Shown here: positions 11,554 to 22,945 of the stretch, piece by piece
How the letters are laid out: the number at the start of each line of letters is the position of its first letter
Position numbering within the stretch: position 1 is the stretch's first letter
NCBI GenBank assembly: GCA_013396755.1
Contig: VWZF01006077.1
Span: forward strand, 62,001 to 126,000
Length of the DNA stretch: 64,000 nucleotides
Reading direction: 5' to 3'
Source: Sclerurus mexicanus
Taxonomy: Eukaryota; Chordata; Aves; Passeriformes; Furnariidae
Translations under genes and position numbers: made by a program
The notes under the pieces: model-generated
Told to the model about the DNA's origin: nothing
The model's input: only the letters and a program-made list of their open reading frames with translations
The model's database searches: none

Positions 11554-14500
11554 AAATGTTTACTAGACTGACTGAGATACTAAATGGGATTCAGGGGATA
11601 AATGAGAGAAGAGGGAAACAAAGAAGTCAGCGCAGCAGAGGAGAGCTGAACTTTCATAAGAGGGAAGTGAGGAAAGCTTGTTTATGAGCTGCTTTGCCAG
11701 GAAGTCCTGTGACTAACCTTATTTCACACACCGATTATATGGACAAAAATTGTATTTGTGGCAGCCGGGACAAAATGCATAATAAAGCTGTGAAAAGGTG
11801 GAGTCACCCTTCTTTTGGAAGGTTACAGCACTCTTTGAAAGCTCTCCTGCCATGAGAGCATCCCACCACAGCAAGGCTTTGCCTTTGTAGCAGAGACTTG
11901 CCTGAGAGCCTGGGAGCAGATTTTGTAATCCTGGGGAGGAAACAAACCCAGCAAAGATGTGTCTTCTTGCAAAAAGAACTGTTACTTTTGCAATTTAAAG
12001 AGACGAAATTTGACACGCTGTAGTTTTGTACTGTGCTGGTCTGATTGCTCCCATTCAGCACAACTGGGCATCTCTTCTCTTTCCACTCCCCCTGTCCTGA
12101 ACCTGTCCTCATCCCTTTGCACTCAATGGAAAGCAAGACTATACATTTTTATAGTTTCAATGGCAACTTATGCATCACACGGGAAATGTATATGATTGCA
12201 CAGGAGCCTTCTCTAGCAGAACTTTCCAGTTTCTGCTCATATGACAATGTGGACAGAAGACCAGAGACTCCCTGTGAGTTTGTGCAAATCAAACAGGACT
12301 GACGTGAAGCACAGCATCACCATGAAAAGCCCTGTACTCTCAGCAGGGAAAGTTAAGGAAGATGCTGAAAAACTGAAAAAAATCTTGGGCGGAGAAGGAA
12401 GGCCCAAGGGCAACAGTGCCAATGCAGAAAGATCGTAAAAAATAATGCTTGACTTGGTTAAACATCAACTCACAGATAAGAGGAACAAGCCAGCCTCCTG
12501 AAAGGGTTTGCACAAGCCAAAAGGATGAACCATTTGGCCTCGACCATATAGACATGTGTAACAGAAACAAACAAATAAGTGAAGTGATTTTTCTGAAGCA
12601 GGCTAAGTAATGCCAAAAATATTGCAGGGGCAGGAGGTGCCAACCTGGGCCGTGGAGTTCTGTGAGTGGAACGAGCTGCATGTGGCATTTCATCTCTGTC
12701 ACTGCTGTCTGCCCACATGCCTGCACCTGTGTCACTGACGTGGGGATGAGGGGCTGGTGTGGGTGCTGCTGGACAGGGTGAGCTGGCATCCTCAAATGTC
12801 CTTCTGGCCCCACATCCAGATACAAAGGAGGGAAAACCTTGCAAAGGGCTCTTCCTCCCCTGTCAGCTCCTGGGGGAACATGGATCACCAATCTGCAAGT
12901 GTAAGGTCAGAACAGGCAAGTAACACACCCAGACTGGCCCAACATGGTGCCAGTCCACAGAGATTTGTGCTTCAGCTGCTTCCCACAGCCTGTGAGCTGC
13001 TGGGGGCAGAACCAAGCCCTGAGAAACAGGCCCAGCCCTCAGATACTTGGTCTGATGCCCCCACGGATAAAGTAGGTCCCAGCTGGCCAGTTTATCATCC
13101 TAAATACCTTCTCTGACATGTCTTCCAATGCTGCAGTTGGGTGGTTTATGCTGCTCTGATGAATGCACTGCTGGCTGCTGCTGGCTTGTCCCAACCCAAG
13201 GAGCAGATTTTGAACTGCCTGCTGTTGTCAAGGTCATACTGCAGCAGGGATGGACAATTACCATGGATAACCATGTTTTGAGCTGTAGTGCTTTTCTTTC
13301 ACTTCTCCCTGATGTGGTGGGCAAAGGGCTGCTATACTGTGGTGCAGGGCTGTAGAGGGAGCAGGGACATGGCCAGCAGCAGTGGAACACCCCTGGCAGA
13401 GATGCACGCCATGACACTGTGCTGCAGGAACTGTGGGTTTGCACTTGCCAGGACGCTGGGCTCCCTCATGCCAAGTCCCAGTGACCTCTGTGCCTATCGT
13501 TCCCACCCCTCTTGCTCCTGGCACAGACAGTGTCACCAAGGACTTGTCAAATCCAGGTTAGATGGAGCTCCTGCAGCCTTGTTTGTATGGTTGCATTCAC
13601 CTCCTGGCTAATTATAGCTGGGGTATATTGAAGCCTGTCCTGGTGTATCCCCATCTGGCACAGCATGTTTTGGTAAGGCCCTGGCGGCGTATCCTGCTTC
13701 CCAGCCACCTCACTGTTCCCGTCATGGCTCTGCACAGCCCTAATCCTTCTGTGCTGCCACATTGCAGCAGTGTCCATACTGAACCTCACCTGCAGCTGCA
13801 GTGCTTCCCTTGGATTTCCCCAGTACTCTGCGTGGGGGGTTCTGTACATGGTTTCTGTAGGTGCTTTGCTGTGCTCCAGAGGTGCCTGTATGAGTAGATC
13901 TCATTTAACCCACATGCTTCTGCTACCAGCTCTAGCACCTCGCCTCCATCCACCTGCCTGTGCTGGTACTCCTGTGGCATGTAAGTGCCTGAATTTTGGA
14001 GCAATTCATGCCAGCTGGATATCATCACTGTGGTACTATGTCAAAATGAAACAGCAAAGCTCTCACGCATATATGCAAATATTTGCATGCACGACCTACA
14101 GCCCCTGCTTTCCAATAAATATTCTGATGTATCCTGCAGCACAGCTTCCTCAGCCTTTTAGTTATGTCCCAGTTACTCCCCCAGCCTGGAATTTTACCCT
14201 GGGAAGGACTTTAAGAGCCAGACATGGCACAGAAAGACCACCTCCGCAGGTGGGCTGGTGCAGACCTGGGTGCACCTCTCACTGCTGGGAACAGTGGTGA
14301 TACCCAGCTGGCACTTGGCTCAGTGCATGTCCTTGGCACATGCCAATGGGTAGGGCTATGGCTTCCTTCCCTGCAGGGATCCCTGAAACTGCCTGGGCAT
14401 TAAGGAGAGGGGTGCCTTGTGAGGAGCTCAATGTAAGGTGCTCCTATTTTCTCACACCAGTAACATGGTAGGAATGGGAAAGTATCTTGCCCCAGCTGTT

Positions 14501-16380
14501 GCCAAGGCAAGAGCTCAGCACCTCCCACCTACCTCCAAGTTTCTGCTGTGTCTCCAGCCTGGTGAGGGAAAACATCCTGGCAGCATGTCCATCCAGCACT
14601 CTGCAGGGTGGAGCAGGATGAGGGTCAGAGTCAGACCTATTGGGTCAGCTAAGGTGAAGATGGGAGCCTCCCTCTCCAGGCCAGCCCCTAGCCAGGGGAA
14701 CCATTCCCAGGGACGCCTGCCCTTCTCATTACGAAAACCACTCTGAGGAATGGTGCCATGTCCCTGCAAAGGTCCCATTCCCTGAAAAACCACTCCACAC
14801 CAGCCCTCTCCACCCAAAAGCCCCCACTTTCCTCTGCTTTTAAGGATAAGGGAAAAGAGGGAAGGCAAGCAACAACTGGTGTCCTTCTGCAGCAAAAGCT
14901 CTCACCCCAGTTAGCGGGGAGAGGCAGCAAAACTGTGATCAGATCACTCAAAGAGGCAGCAAGCACCTGGTGAAGCAAGGCCTCTCCCCAGTTATTTGAT
15001 AGATATGTATCACATAACACCTGCACCAGCACCACCTTTGAAGCTGATTTGTTTAGGAAACAAAAATGAGAGAAAATAACCAAATCACCCCAGGTGTCTG
15101 AACACAAATAGGAGGATCAAGTCAATTAGATTCCCTCTGATGCCTGAAGTGGATGGGGATTTGGGGGTGGAGGAGCAGTGATAAAACAGATTAGCTGACT
15201 TTCATGCATTTGCTGGTCCAGCCGGTTCCACAGGATTTCTGGCTGCTGACATCAGAGTGCTCCTCCAGGGATAGCAAGGCAAAGGCAACATACCATAGTT
15301 TTCAGGAAATGCCAAAGAGATGGTCATTAGTGGCTTACTAATAGAATGTGCCCTTCCCAATCATCTCAGACTTTCAAACAGAGCCTGGGCACTCTGCTCT
15401 GCCCTCTGCCCTGAGGGGCTTCCCAAGTACTTTAGTACTTCGGGCTGTCCTGGCAGAGCAGCCTCAAGTCCTTTCCTATTTACTTGTCCCATTGCACATT
15501 TATTTGTCCCTCTTGATCTGGCAGGAGCATAAAGCATGTTTGTTGACAAATGTTCCTCCAGGCATCATCGCTGGATGTCAACAATCCTGTGGGAAGTCAC
15601 TGCTGCAGAGGTAACCTGCCGACAGAGGAGAAATGTATAGCAGCAGAGGTGGCTTCAACTGTGCCACGTGCTGCACTACCACTGCACCCATCTTCTGCTA
15701 CTGGGAGCCCTAATGCAGGGTGTAGCACATTGTCAAACATCCCAGAGCCGCTTGTCACAGGCTGCTCAGTCCTGCTTGTTGGAAAACGCAGAGTCAGCTA
15801 AAGCAAAGAAATCAGATCTTGCTGAAGTATCAGAGACTCGATGTTACCAGGGAGTAGGGGTTAAAGGTCACTGCAGAGTCCTCAGTAGGGCTCAAAGGTG
15901 ACTGCAAGAGCCCTCTCTGCAGAAGGGAACATGAGACTTGCTGGGCAATGCAGCCATGGGCAGCTCTCACCCACTGCACTTGCTTTAAGAACAAATTAAA
16001 TTTTAGGATATGGACACGTTGGTGGCTCCTGGCAGGTTCACACGAGGGCCTGAACTGCTCCCTTCTCACCCTTGTGTTGTATTTTGCACCTCAACCAAAG
16101 CCCTTCTGGTCTCTCTGGGTACTGCTTAGTTCCTGGTTCAAGGGCAGTGGGTGAGTGGAGAAGCGGGGAGAGTGGGAGGACACTCACACAACAACAGGAG
16201 GTTGGTGGGAGGCTGTAGTTCAGGACACATTCCCAGATGGAAGGTCCCTGTGCTCTGATTTCTTGGAGCTGGTAACCCCTCACAGTCAGACATCGTTCAG
16301 TTTATTCAAACAGCAGGAAGGATGTGCTCTCTCTGCTCACCCACCAAGTCAAGCACCCAGCATTGGCCCCAGTGACCCCG

Positions 16381-16460
16381 GAATATATGTGTACGCCCTG
16401 GAGCACACCTGCATGCCCCCGAGCATTCTTGCACGCCCCTGAGCACACCTGCACACCCAG
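16381..16460. repeat. 20-bp minisatellite, 3 clear units plus 1 degenerate
   Basis: Units start exactly at 16401, 16421 and 16441, each opening with GAGCAY and ending in C-rich sequence. The preceding 16381-16400 block (GAATATATGTGTACGCCCTG) looks like a worn copy in the same register. The array sits at the left edge of CpG island 2. The period is not a multiple of 3, so it is unlikely to be a coding repeat. Confidence 0.8.
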
Positions 16461-17372
16461 CCCTGGCATTGCGGCTGGCGGCGAGGCTGCCGGCTGCCTG
16501 GGCATGCCTGGGTGGGAGCTAGGTGTGCATAGGGCAGGTCCTGGGGTGGCCAGACGGGCACGAGGGGGTCCTGGGCGAGCCTGGGGGGTGCACAACGCAG
16601 CCTGTGCCAGGCGACAGGCTGGGAAGGGACGGGGTACCCGGGGAGAAGCCTTTTGCGGGAGCCTCCTGCCACCCAGTGTCGGCTCCAGCCAGCGCCGCGC
16701 TCCGGGGACTGGCGGGAACTGTGCAAACAGCTTTCATAGCACCAGTTTAACAAAAGAAAACACAAACCCAATACTCCCACCCCTCAAAAATGACCAAAAA
16801 TCCAACAAGACACCACGACATCCTCTTCTTCCGAAAAATCCCATCTAACCAAACAAACCCTCAGTCATGGAAGCATCCCGAAGGTGTGCAGGGCAAGACC
16901 AAGGTCCCCGCAGATGACATCGGCTCTGTCCCCCCACGGTGGCCGTGCCGTCTGGTCTCAGGGCTGATGCCAATGGCACCCCCAGGCCTGTCCGGTCGCA
17001 CTCAGGTCTTTAGTCAAATATAACATTTCCCCCTGCGCAACCTTGGTTTGGTGGAGGTGCAGAGAAGGGGCTGAGCGCTTCCTCTCCACTCCAGAGAAAT
17101 CTCTGGACCTTCTGACCACTTTCGGCTGACTTTGTTACAAAGTCCCCAGCAACGGCCCCATCAGGTACCGCTGCTCCAGGGTCTCCTTCTCCTTCCCGGG
17201 ACCCGGGCCGGCCTCCAGCGACCCCTGGCCGGATTTCCCCATCCAGACCGGGCACCGGCGGCGGAGCTGGGGCCGGGGAACCCGCAAAGGAGGCAGCGGG
17301 AGCGGCCGGGTCCGGAGCAGAAGAAGCCACAGCAGCCGGTCCAGCTCCGTCACTGCCCGGACAGGGAGAGCC

Positions 17373-17402
17373 GGGCGGGGGCGAGACCGCCCAGGGGCGG
17401 GG
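17373..17402 (+). promoter_or_regulatory. Paired Sp1-type GC boxes
   Basis: GGGCGGGGGC at 17373-17382 and GGGGCGGGG at 17394-17402 match the Sp1/KLF GC-box consensus and lie in the central part of CpG island 2. No TATA box with a convincing position was found, which fits a dispersed CpG-island start. Confidence 0.5.
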
Positions 17403-17587
17403 AAGGGACGGACCCACCCAGGAGGGGGGACCGGGCGGTGGCACAGCCGGGGCCGGCAGGTGGCGAGAGAGACCGGCAGGGACACCGGGAGAGGAAATGA
17501 AGGAGGAAGAGCAGGAGTGACACGGGAATGACTGCTCCTGTGGCATTAGGAGGGTTGGGAGTGCTCAGTTCGAGCAGTGGGGAGGCC

Positions 17588-17750
17588 CCGTTGTGATGGC
17601 ACTTGATGGGGGGCACATGCTGTAGTGGCAGTGGGGAAGGCGTAGTGCGAGGGCTGGTGCGGTGGCAGTGGGGAGAAACACTAAGGACCCCCGCCGAGGT
17701 GGCAGTGGGGGTCTGGGATGGTGTCTGTGTCGCTGTGGTGGCCGCGGGGC
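17588..17750. repeat. 37-bp-period G-rich minisatellite
   Basis: The core GTGGCAGTGGGG recurs at 17625, 17662 and 17699, exactly 37 bases apart. Weaker related cores lie near 17593 (GTGATGGCACTTGATGGGG) and 17738 (GTGGCCGCGGGG). The unit tails have diverged, so the array is old or only the core is constrained. It lies in the G-skewed half of CpG island 2. A 37-bp unit does not preserve a reading frame, which argues against the overlapping open frames being a real protein. Confidence 0.75.
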
Positions 17751-18010
17751 GGAGCAGCGCCCTCCGTGTAAGGGCAATGAGGGATAGTGGGGAGGCTCCA
17801 CGTTTTGGGGGTGGGCACCCCCTGCACGCAGTGGGACGCGGGGTCTGGAGGATCTGGGGTGTGCAGTGGTGGGTGCTCCCCCCTGCGCACATCAGGGGGC
17901 TGCTGCTGCTGCGTGTGTCTTCGGGGGGAGAGTTCCTGGAGTCCTGGGATGTGTGGTGGCAGGCGGTGCCAAGGGGGGTCCTTGTCTCCCCCGTGTGCGA
18001 GGGAGCTCCC

Positions 18011-18040
18011 GGGGGTGCCTGGGGAGGTGGGAGCGAGGGG
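18011..18040 (+). promoter_or_regulatory. G-quadruplex motif (plus strand)
   Basis: G runs at 18011-18015, 18021-18024, 18029-18031 and 18037-18040 are separated by 5, 4 and 5 bases, satisfying the canonical quadruplex rule. The motif lies in the G-rich non-template strand if transcription runs rightwards from the island. Confidence 0.55.
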
Positions 18041-18345
18041 CGAGAGTGCCCCAGCAGCGAGCGGCTCTGCGTGAGTTCGTGCAAAGGGCTGTGCGGGGAG
18101 AGAGGGTCCCGCCGCACCGCCCGGGTGTGCGTGTGCGGGGCACCGCGGGCTGCTGGGCTCAGTGTGTGTGTTTTCCGGGGATGGGGGTCGTCGCCCCCAG
18201 TGTCTGCGGGCTCCCGGTGTGCCCGGGCTGCAGGGGCAGCAGCGGGGAGAGAGGCTCCGTGTGCTGGTGCGGGAAGGGAAGGTGATGCTGTCTGTGCGCG
18301 TCCAAGGGAGGGGGCCGGTCCCAGGGAATCGGGCGTTGTGTCCCG

Positions 18346-21300
18346 GTGTGTCTGTCCATACATTGCATAGGGATGGGGACTTGCAGTCCGTGTGCCTGGA
18401 GGAGGAGGGTGTGCAGGATGAGAGGGAGGGAGCTATGGAATTCGCGCTGTGGGGAGTAAGAGCTCCGTGCCGTGGTTGGTTTGTGCCTTCGAGGGTTCCG
18501 GATCCCTTGCAGTGAAGCTGTGTTGCTTGGGCTGTTCTGCTCGGTCCTTCCTCTCAGCTCAGCAGGACGCTGGTTCCAAGAGTTGGAGAGATGGGTGAGC
18601 ATCCAGCAATGTGCTGGGTGTGTCGGGGCTTGATCCATTCACTGCTGGTAAATGCTTAGGTATCATGAGTGTGAGCCTGGATTTACCCAGGCTTTTAGGT
18701 GAAGTAAACTTAGGGATGTTTTTTCTTTACAGTTCCTAGAAAACAAAACTACATTTTCCGTGGAGGGTCTGTTATATTTAACTTTGAATTTCTGTGACTA
18801 GTTCTGCAGCCCTGGTTGTTCATCCTGGTTGTAGGTGAGAGATTCCTTCCACTACATGCATTTAAAGCTATGTAAGGGCATTGCAGGGCTCTGGAAGTTG
18901 ACTTCAGTGTGCCAGGAGTCTGTGGAGGGCATGGTGGGTGAGATGTTGGACTGCTTTGGCAACCTGACCTGTTCTTAGCTGATTTTATTCCATGGCATGC
19001 TAAAGTTTCATGTTTCGTCATCCCTTACTTCCTCTATATTTCTTAATATTCTAGGCTTTTCTAACATTACTCTATGTTAAGTTCATGTATTTTGGGGAAC
19101 TATGCTGAATTATTCACTGACCTGGCACTTGGACCAGGGATTCTTATTTTTTTTTTTTCACAGTATTCATGATCTCTGTGGTTGGTGCAAGGCATTCTTA
19201 TCCTGTTTCCACAGTAGCTGTGTATGCACTGGAAATTCTTTCCTCATGATCTAATTTCTTAGCTCTAAATCAACTTTTTTTTTTTTTAATTTGCAGTTAC
19301 TATGAGATATTTTGAATGTTTTTATGTCCTTTACACATTGGTGAGAAATTCTCTATGCTCACTTCAGTGTCAAAGCATTTCAAGGTGGGATCACTGCTAT
19401 TGTTTACAGGAAGAGAGTATTTTTCAGGATTGCACTTGGAGTAATTTTGGTTTGCTTTTCAAAGTGTCAAATCTAGAATGCTTGCTTGATGACACAGATT
19501 AAGGACATGCTAGAGAGCGTTTCATTCCAGTGCTTGTGATATACCTGTTTAGAACATAAGTAATATAGATATGTTATAAAAAAACCTAAACCCTGTGCTA
19601 GAAAGATGCTTTTAAGAAGGGAATCGCATCTTAACTTTGGTGACGTGGATAGAGAAGAAGTTGCAATACATATATGACATTGTATCCCCAGCAACCTGTA
19701 CTTTCTCAGACATCCAGTTGTGTGCAGATACTGTGGGTGCCAAAAGAGGCTGAGCAGTGCCTAAGCTGAAGCTCTGAAAGTGTGCAGTGGAGAAGGATCC
19801 TGGATTTGTCTGACTTCTAGTTACTGACTCAGCTTGCCTTTAAAATCAACTTCCAGATTTTAATCAGATACACTAAATAATTATATATATATATATGAAA
19901 CTATGTTTCGAATTCAATTTTATGAATAAGAAATAAAAAACGTTAGAAGCACTCTTCATCAATGTAGTTGTTGAATCAGTCTGGACCACATAAATAAACA
20001 TTATATTAGTGGCAGAAATAGTTGTGATTTGTCTTCATTTGGTGCAGCTTTGTCACCCTCTAGTGCTCACATCCAAAACGTTGGTGAGCCTGCTATTACT
20101 CTCCGTAAATTTTTAGTTGTATGGATTAGTTCAAGGCTTTTTAAGGAAGAATTTTTAGAAAACTAGCAGAATGCTAATCATTTGCTAATAGTAGCACAAA
20201 AATTTTTTAACTGATATGGGCTCTGCACCAGGAACTCCTAATTCCTAGGCTACACTTTTAATCTCTAAACAATTTGATTTATCTTCTTGAATTGAATTTC
20301 TGAAAAATGATACACTACATACTGAAGATATAGTGACATCTGTTATGGTACATCTTCTCTTTGTGGAAAACCCAAGAAAGATGGAATTTCTTTTTTTTTC
20401 TTCAATTGCCTATGTTATAGTAGTTTTGATAGCAATTTTCCTGTGTTTAATTTCATTTAAGATGTTCAGTTATTTTATTAATGCTGTCTTTATTAGAATA
20501 TTAGCTGCAATGAACTTCAGCTTCTTCCCCAGCAGATAGGAAAATTGCAGGCACTTAGAGAATTAAACGTAAGAAGAAATAATCTCCATATGTTCCCAGA
20601 TGGTAAACTACTAGCATTCATTTCTTTGATGTAGGAAATTAGGTAAACTGTGGAGAAAATAACTGATTAATTTTTGTTGTTGCTATTATTGTTTCCCGTC
20701 AGTCAGGATGGTGTTTCCCAGCAGCTGGCCAGTTAAGCACTGGGAAGCAGGTGCAGCAGTGACTCTCTATAAAGCCAGCTCTCAGAGAGGGGTCAGTATT
20801 GAGACATTTTTTTCTGCAACCTGCTGGTGGTGACAAGCCTTCAGCTTTATCTTTGCCTCCAAACGTAACTGGGAGAGGTGGATGACTTGAACAATGTATA
20901 TATCGCTACAAAAGTATTTTCAGGACAGTTTTAATGGCAAGTAAGTAAAGTAAAACCTTGCAACTTATATAGGAACACAAGCAGGGCAAAATAAAGCAAC
21001 CCCAAACAGATCATTGTGCCAGCAGGAAACCCCAAATTAGCAAATTTCTTGACAGCACGCAAGGAAAGAGCTTTTCAGATACAGCACATGAAATATTGGA
21101 AAAGGAATCATTGATTCTGAGAGCTAATTCTTACAATATTTTTTTTTTAAATATGTTTCTCAGCAGATGGACACTCATGGAGAAGGGAAACCACCAAGGA
21201 TGAGAAGGTAATTAGTGAACAAAGGCACACTGCAAGCACAACGTGGACTTTCACACTTGAATCGAAGCTGGATACATCTCCCTGTCTCAACAGGTGACAA

Positions 21301-22907
21301 CTGAAACCCAGCCCAGAAACAATTCTGGTGGTTTCTGTGGTTAATCCCCAGCTGGGCCAGACCAGTGTGTAAGTAAATTAGGTGATTTGTTTGGATGGGT
21401 GCCCTACAAAAGCCGTTGCAAATCCCTTGAGCATTATTGCAGCTTCACTTCTGTAAAGAGTGTGCAGTGAATGGTTCAGACCCAAAATGGTTATCAAATG
21501 ACGTCTCCTTCCCTTCCTGATGTATCTGAAGGAGACAGTAATTACCTTGCTGCTCGTTTGTTATCCAGAGTGAGGAGAAATGGAAGCGCCATCATGTTCC
21601 AGGCTGCTGTCTGGAAAACCAGTGCATTTATTTGGCACTGCCCAGGGGGAAAACAGCCTGCTCCAAAATGCAGGTGGTGATTGCTGACACTGCAGTGATT
21701 CCCTTGCTGTTCTTGGATGTGTTCAGTGCCACTTGCAGTTGCTACAAAGGGGGGTCAACCTGTGCTGTGTGCTTTGCATTCCCTGTATTCTCATTCCCAA
21801 CTGTTTTGCCTTTGCAACTTCTGCAGTCTTGCAGCAGGAATATTTCTACTGAGCAGTGTTGCTGCAGTCTCAACATTTGGCCTTAGTATACACTGCTGTC
21901 AGCAGTCAGTACATGTGCCTCGGTTCCTGGGCGTGAAAATACAAGTGCCAGGGAGAGTGTTTCATTCTAATGAGGCAGAAATACACACACACACAAAAAG
22001 GATGTTAGAGCGTTGGTTATTGACTCTTTCTTGTTTAGATACATACATTGCCTGGTCCAAGCCTGAAGCACGTCAGAAGACCCCTCAGTAGTGTCTGTCC
22101 TCCTGCAGTTCCTAAAACAAAGTGTCCCAAGCTCCAGCTTGTTTATTTCTGTGGGACAGCCACCACTACTACCCACTAACTGAGGTGTGTTCCCGTGTTC
22201 TACCTCTTGGTTTATTTCTGCAAAGTGGAAGGTACTGTAGAATTATGCCTCCTAGCAACTGCTTATTACTTTCTGTTAATACCCAGCCACATTCAATATC
22301 TGACTCATCCCAGTCTTTATTTTATTGTGGAATAACCACACTCCATGCACATGCATGCTCAGTTTAGGGCTCTCTTTTTTATACCCCCAAGACACAGCCA
22401 CTAAATGTGCCATCATGTTTGCCACTTCAGTGGGTTTTTTTAAAGCTTACTGAGCATACGTGACCTCCTAATTGAGTGAATTTTTATCAGTATGGAAAAT
22501 AAAAACCACCTCTCACAGAGGCCCATCTACCCGCTGGATTTCCACCCTCTACACCAAGCCAGTTTAATATTAGCAACACTTGGAAGAAAGCCGTAAGAAT
22601 TTAATGGTGAACACATACCTCCCTTTCCATCTCTTGAGCCTTAAAAATAACTCAAAAAGTTATTTTCAAAGCAAAATACTTCAAACTTTTTTTTGGTGTG
22701 TTATTGAGGAGAGACAAGACCTAAAGATTTGAACTTGAAATAGGGAAAGCCATGAATGAAAAAAAAAAAAGTCATTTTACACTGAAGAACATGGACAATC
22801 TGCCCCATGGCCGTCACAGAACTGGGAATCAGTATCCTTGGCATGGGGTACCCACATTTTAACGAGAAATGTGTCTCTGAACCACAACTCCCTGACAACT
22901 CACCAAC
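18346..22907. other. Unique non-coding sequence
   Basis: Right of CpG island 2 the sequence becomes AT-rich within a few hundred bases. It has short T runs (19148-19159, 19276-19287) and a TA run at 19882-19896. A CA run lies at 21983-21995. If a transcript starts in the island and runs right, this would be its first intron, but no exon was recognised. Confidence 0.5.
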
Positions 22908-22945
22908 AGTCTCTCCCTTGACTTCACTGGACTTTGGAAAATGCT
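22908..22945. repeat. Fragment resembling an old amniote palindromic repeat
   Basis: The segment CCCTTGACTTCACTGG followed by ACTTTGGA resembles the widespread amniote motif CCATTGACTTCAATGG followed by GCTTTGGATCAGG. The family is largely palindromic, so strand is uncertain. The match is short and from memory, so confidence is limited. Confidence 0.4.

Larger units (their letters stand above)
7930..16380. other. Unique non-coding sequence with minor simple repeats
   Basis: No exon or transposon was recognised. Contents include a 37-base pure purine run at 8524-8560, a short CA run at 8871-8880 and two CTCF-like cores at 10665-10674 and 11544-11553. The GC-richer stretch at about 12600-16300 carries overlapping open frames of 100-183 codons on both strands. 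These have no recognisable domain and overlap one another in different frames, as expected for non-coding DNA of this composition. Confidence 0.5.
16460..18345. promoter_or_regulatory. CpG island 2 (candidate bidirectional promoter region)
   Basis: A GC-rich, CpG-rich block of nearly 1.9 kb with AT-richer DNA on both sides. The densest parts are 17130-17510 and 17700-18340. Plus-strand GC boxes lie at 17373-17382 and 17394-17402. Base composition is strand-asymmetric in opposite senses on the two sides: 16741-16860 has 43 C and 6 G on the plus strand, while 17581-17700 has 54 G and 24 C. This mirrored skew is what divergent transcription from a centre near 17000-17500 would leave. A donor-like CAG|GTACCG lies at 17162-17170. 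Open frames of 255 (plus) and 337 (minus) codons cross the right half, but they are Gly/Val/Cys- or Pro/Thr/His/Ser-rich low-complexity strings that overlap antisense to each other. I treat them as composition artefacts. Which gene or lncRNA starts here is unknown. Confidence 0.65.

Noticed and set aside
12340..12891. 183-codon minus-strand open frame
   Set aside because: No known motif, competing frames on the same stretch, and no exon-like splice context.
17350..18363. 337-codon minus-strand open frame (and 255-codon plus-strand frame at 17603-18370) in CpG island 2
   Set aside because: Low-complexity Pro/Thr/Ser/His or Gly/Val/Cys strings, mutually antisense, crossing a 37-bp repeat that does not keep frame. 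Stop codons are rare in such GC-rich DNA.
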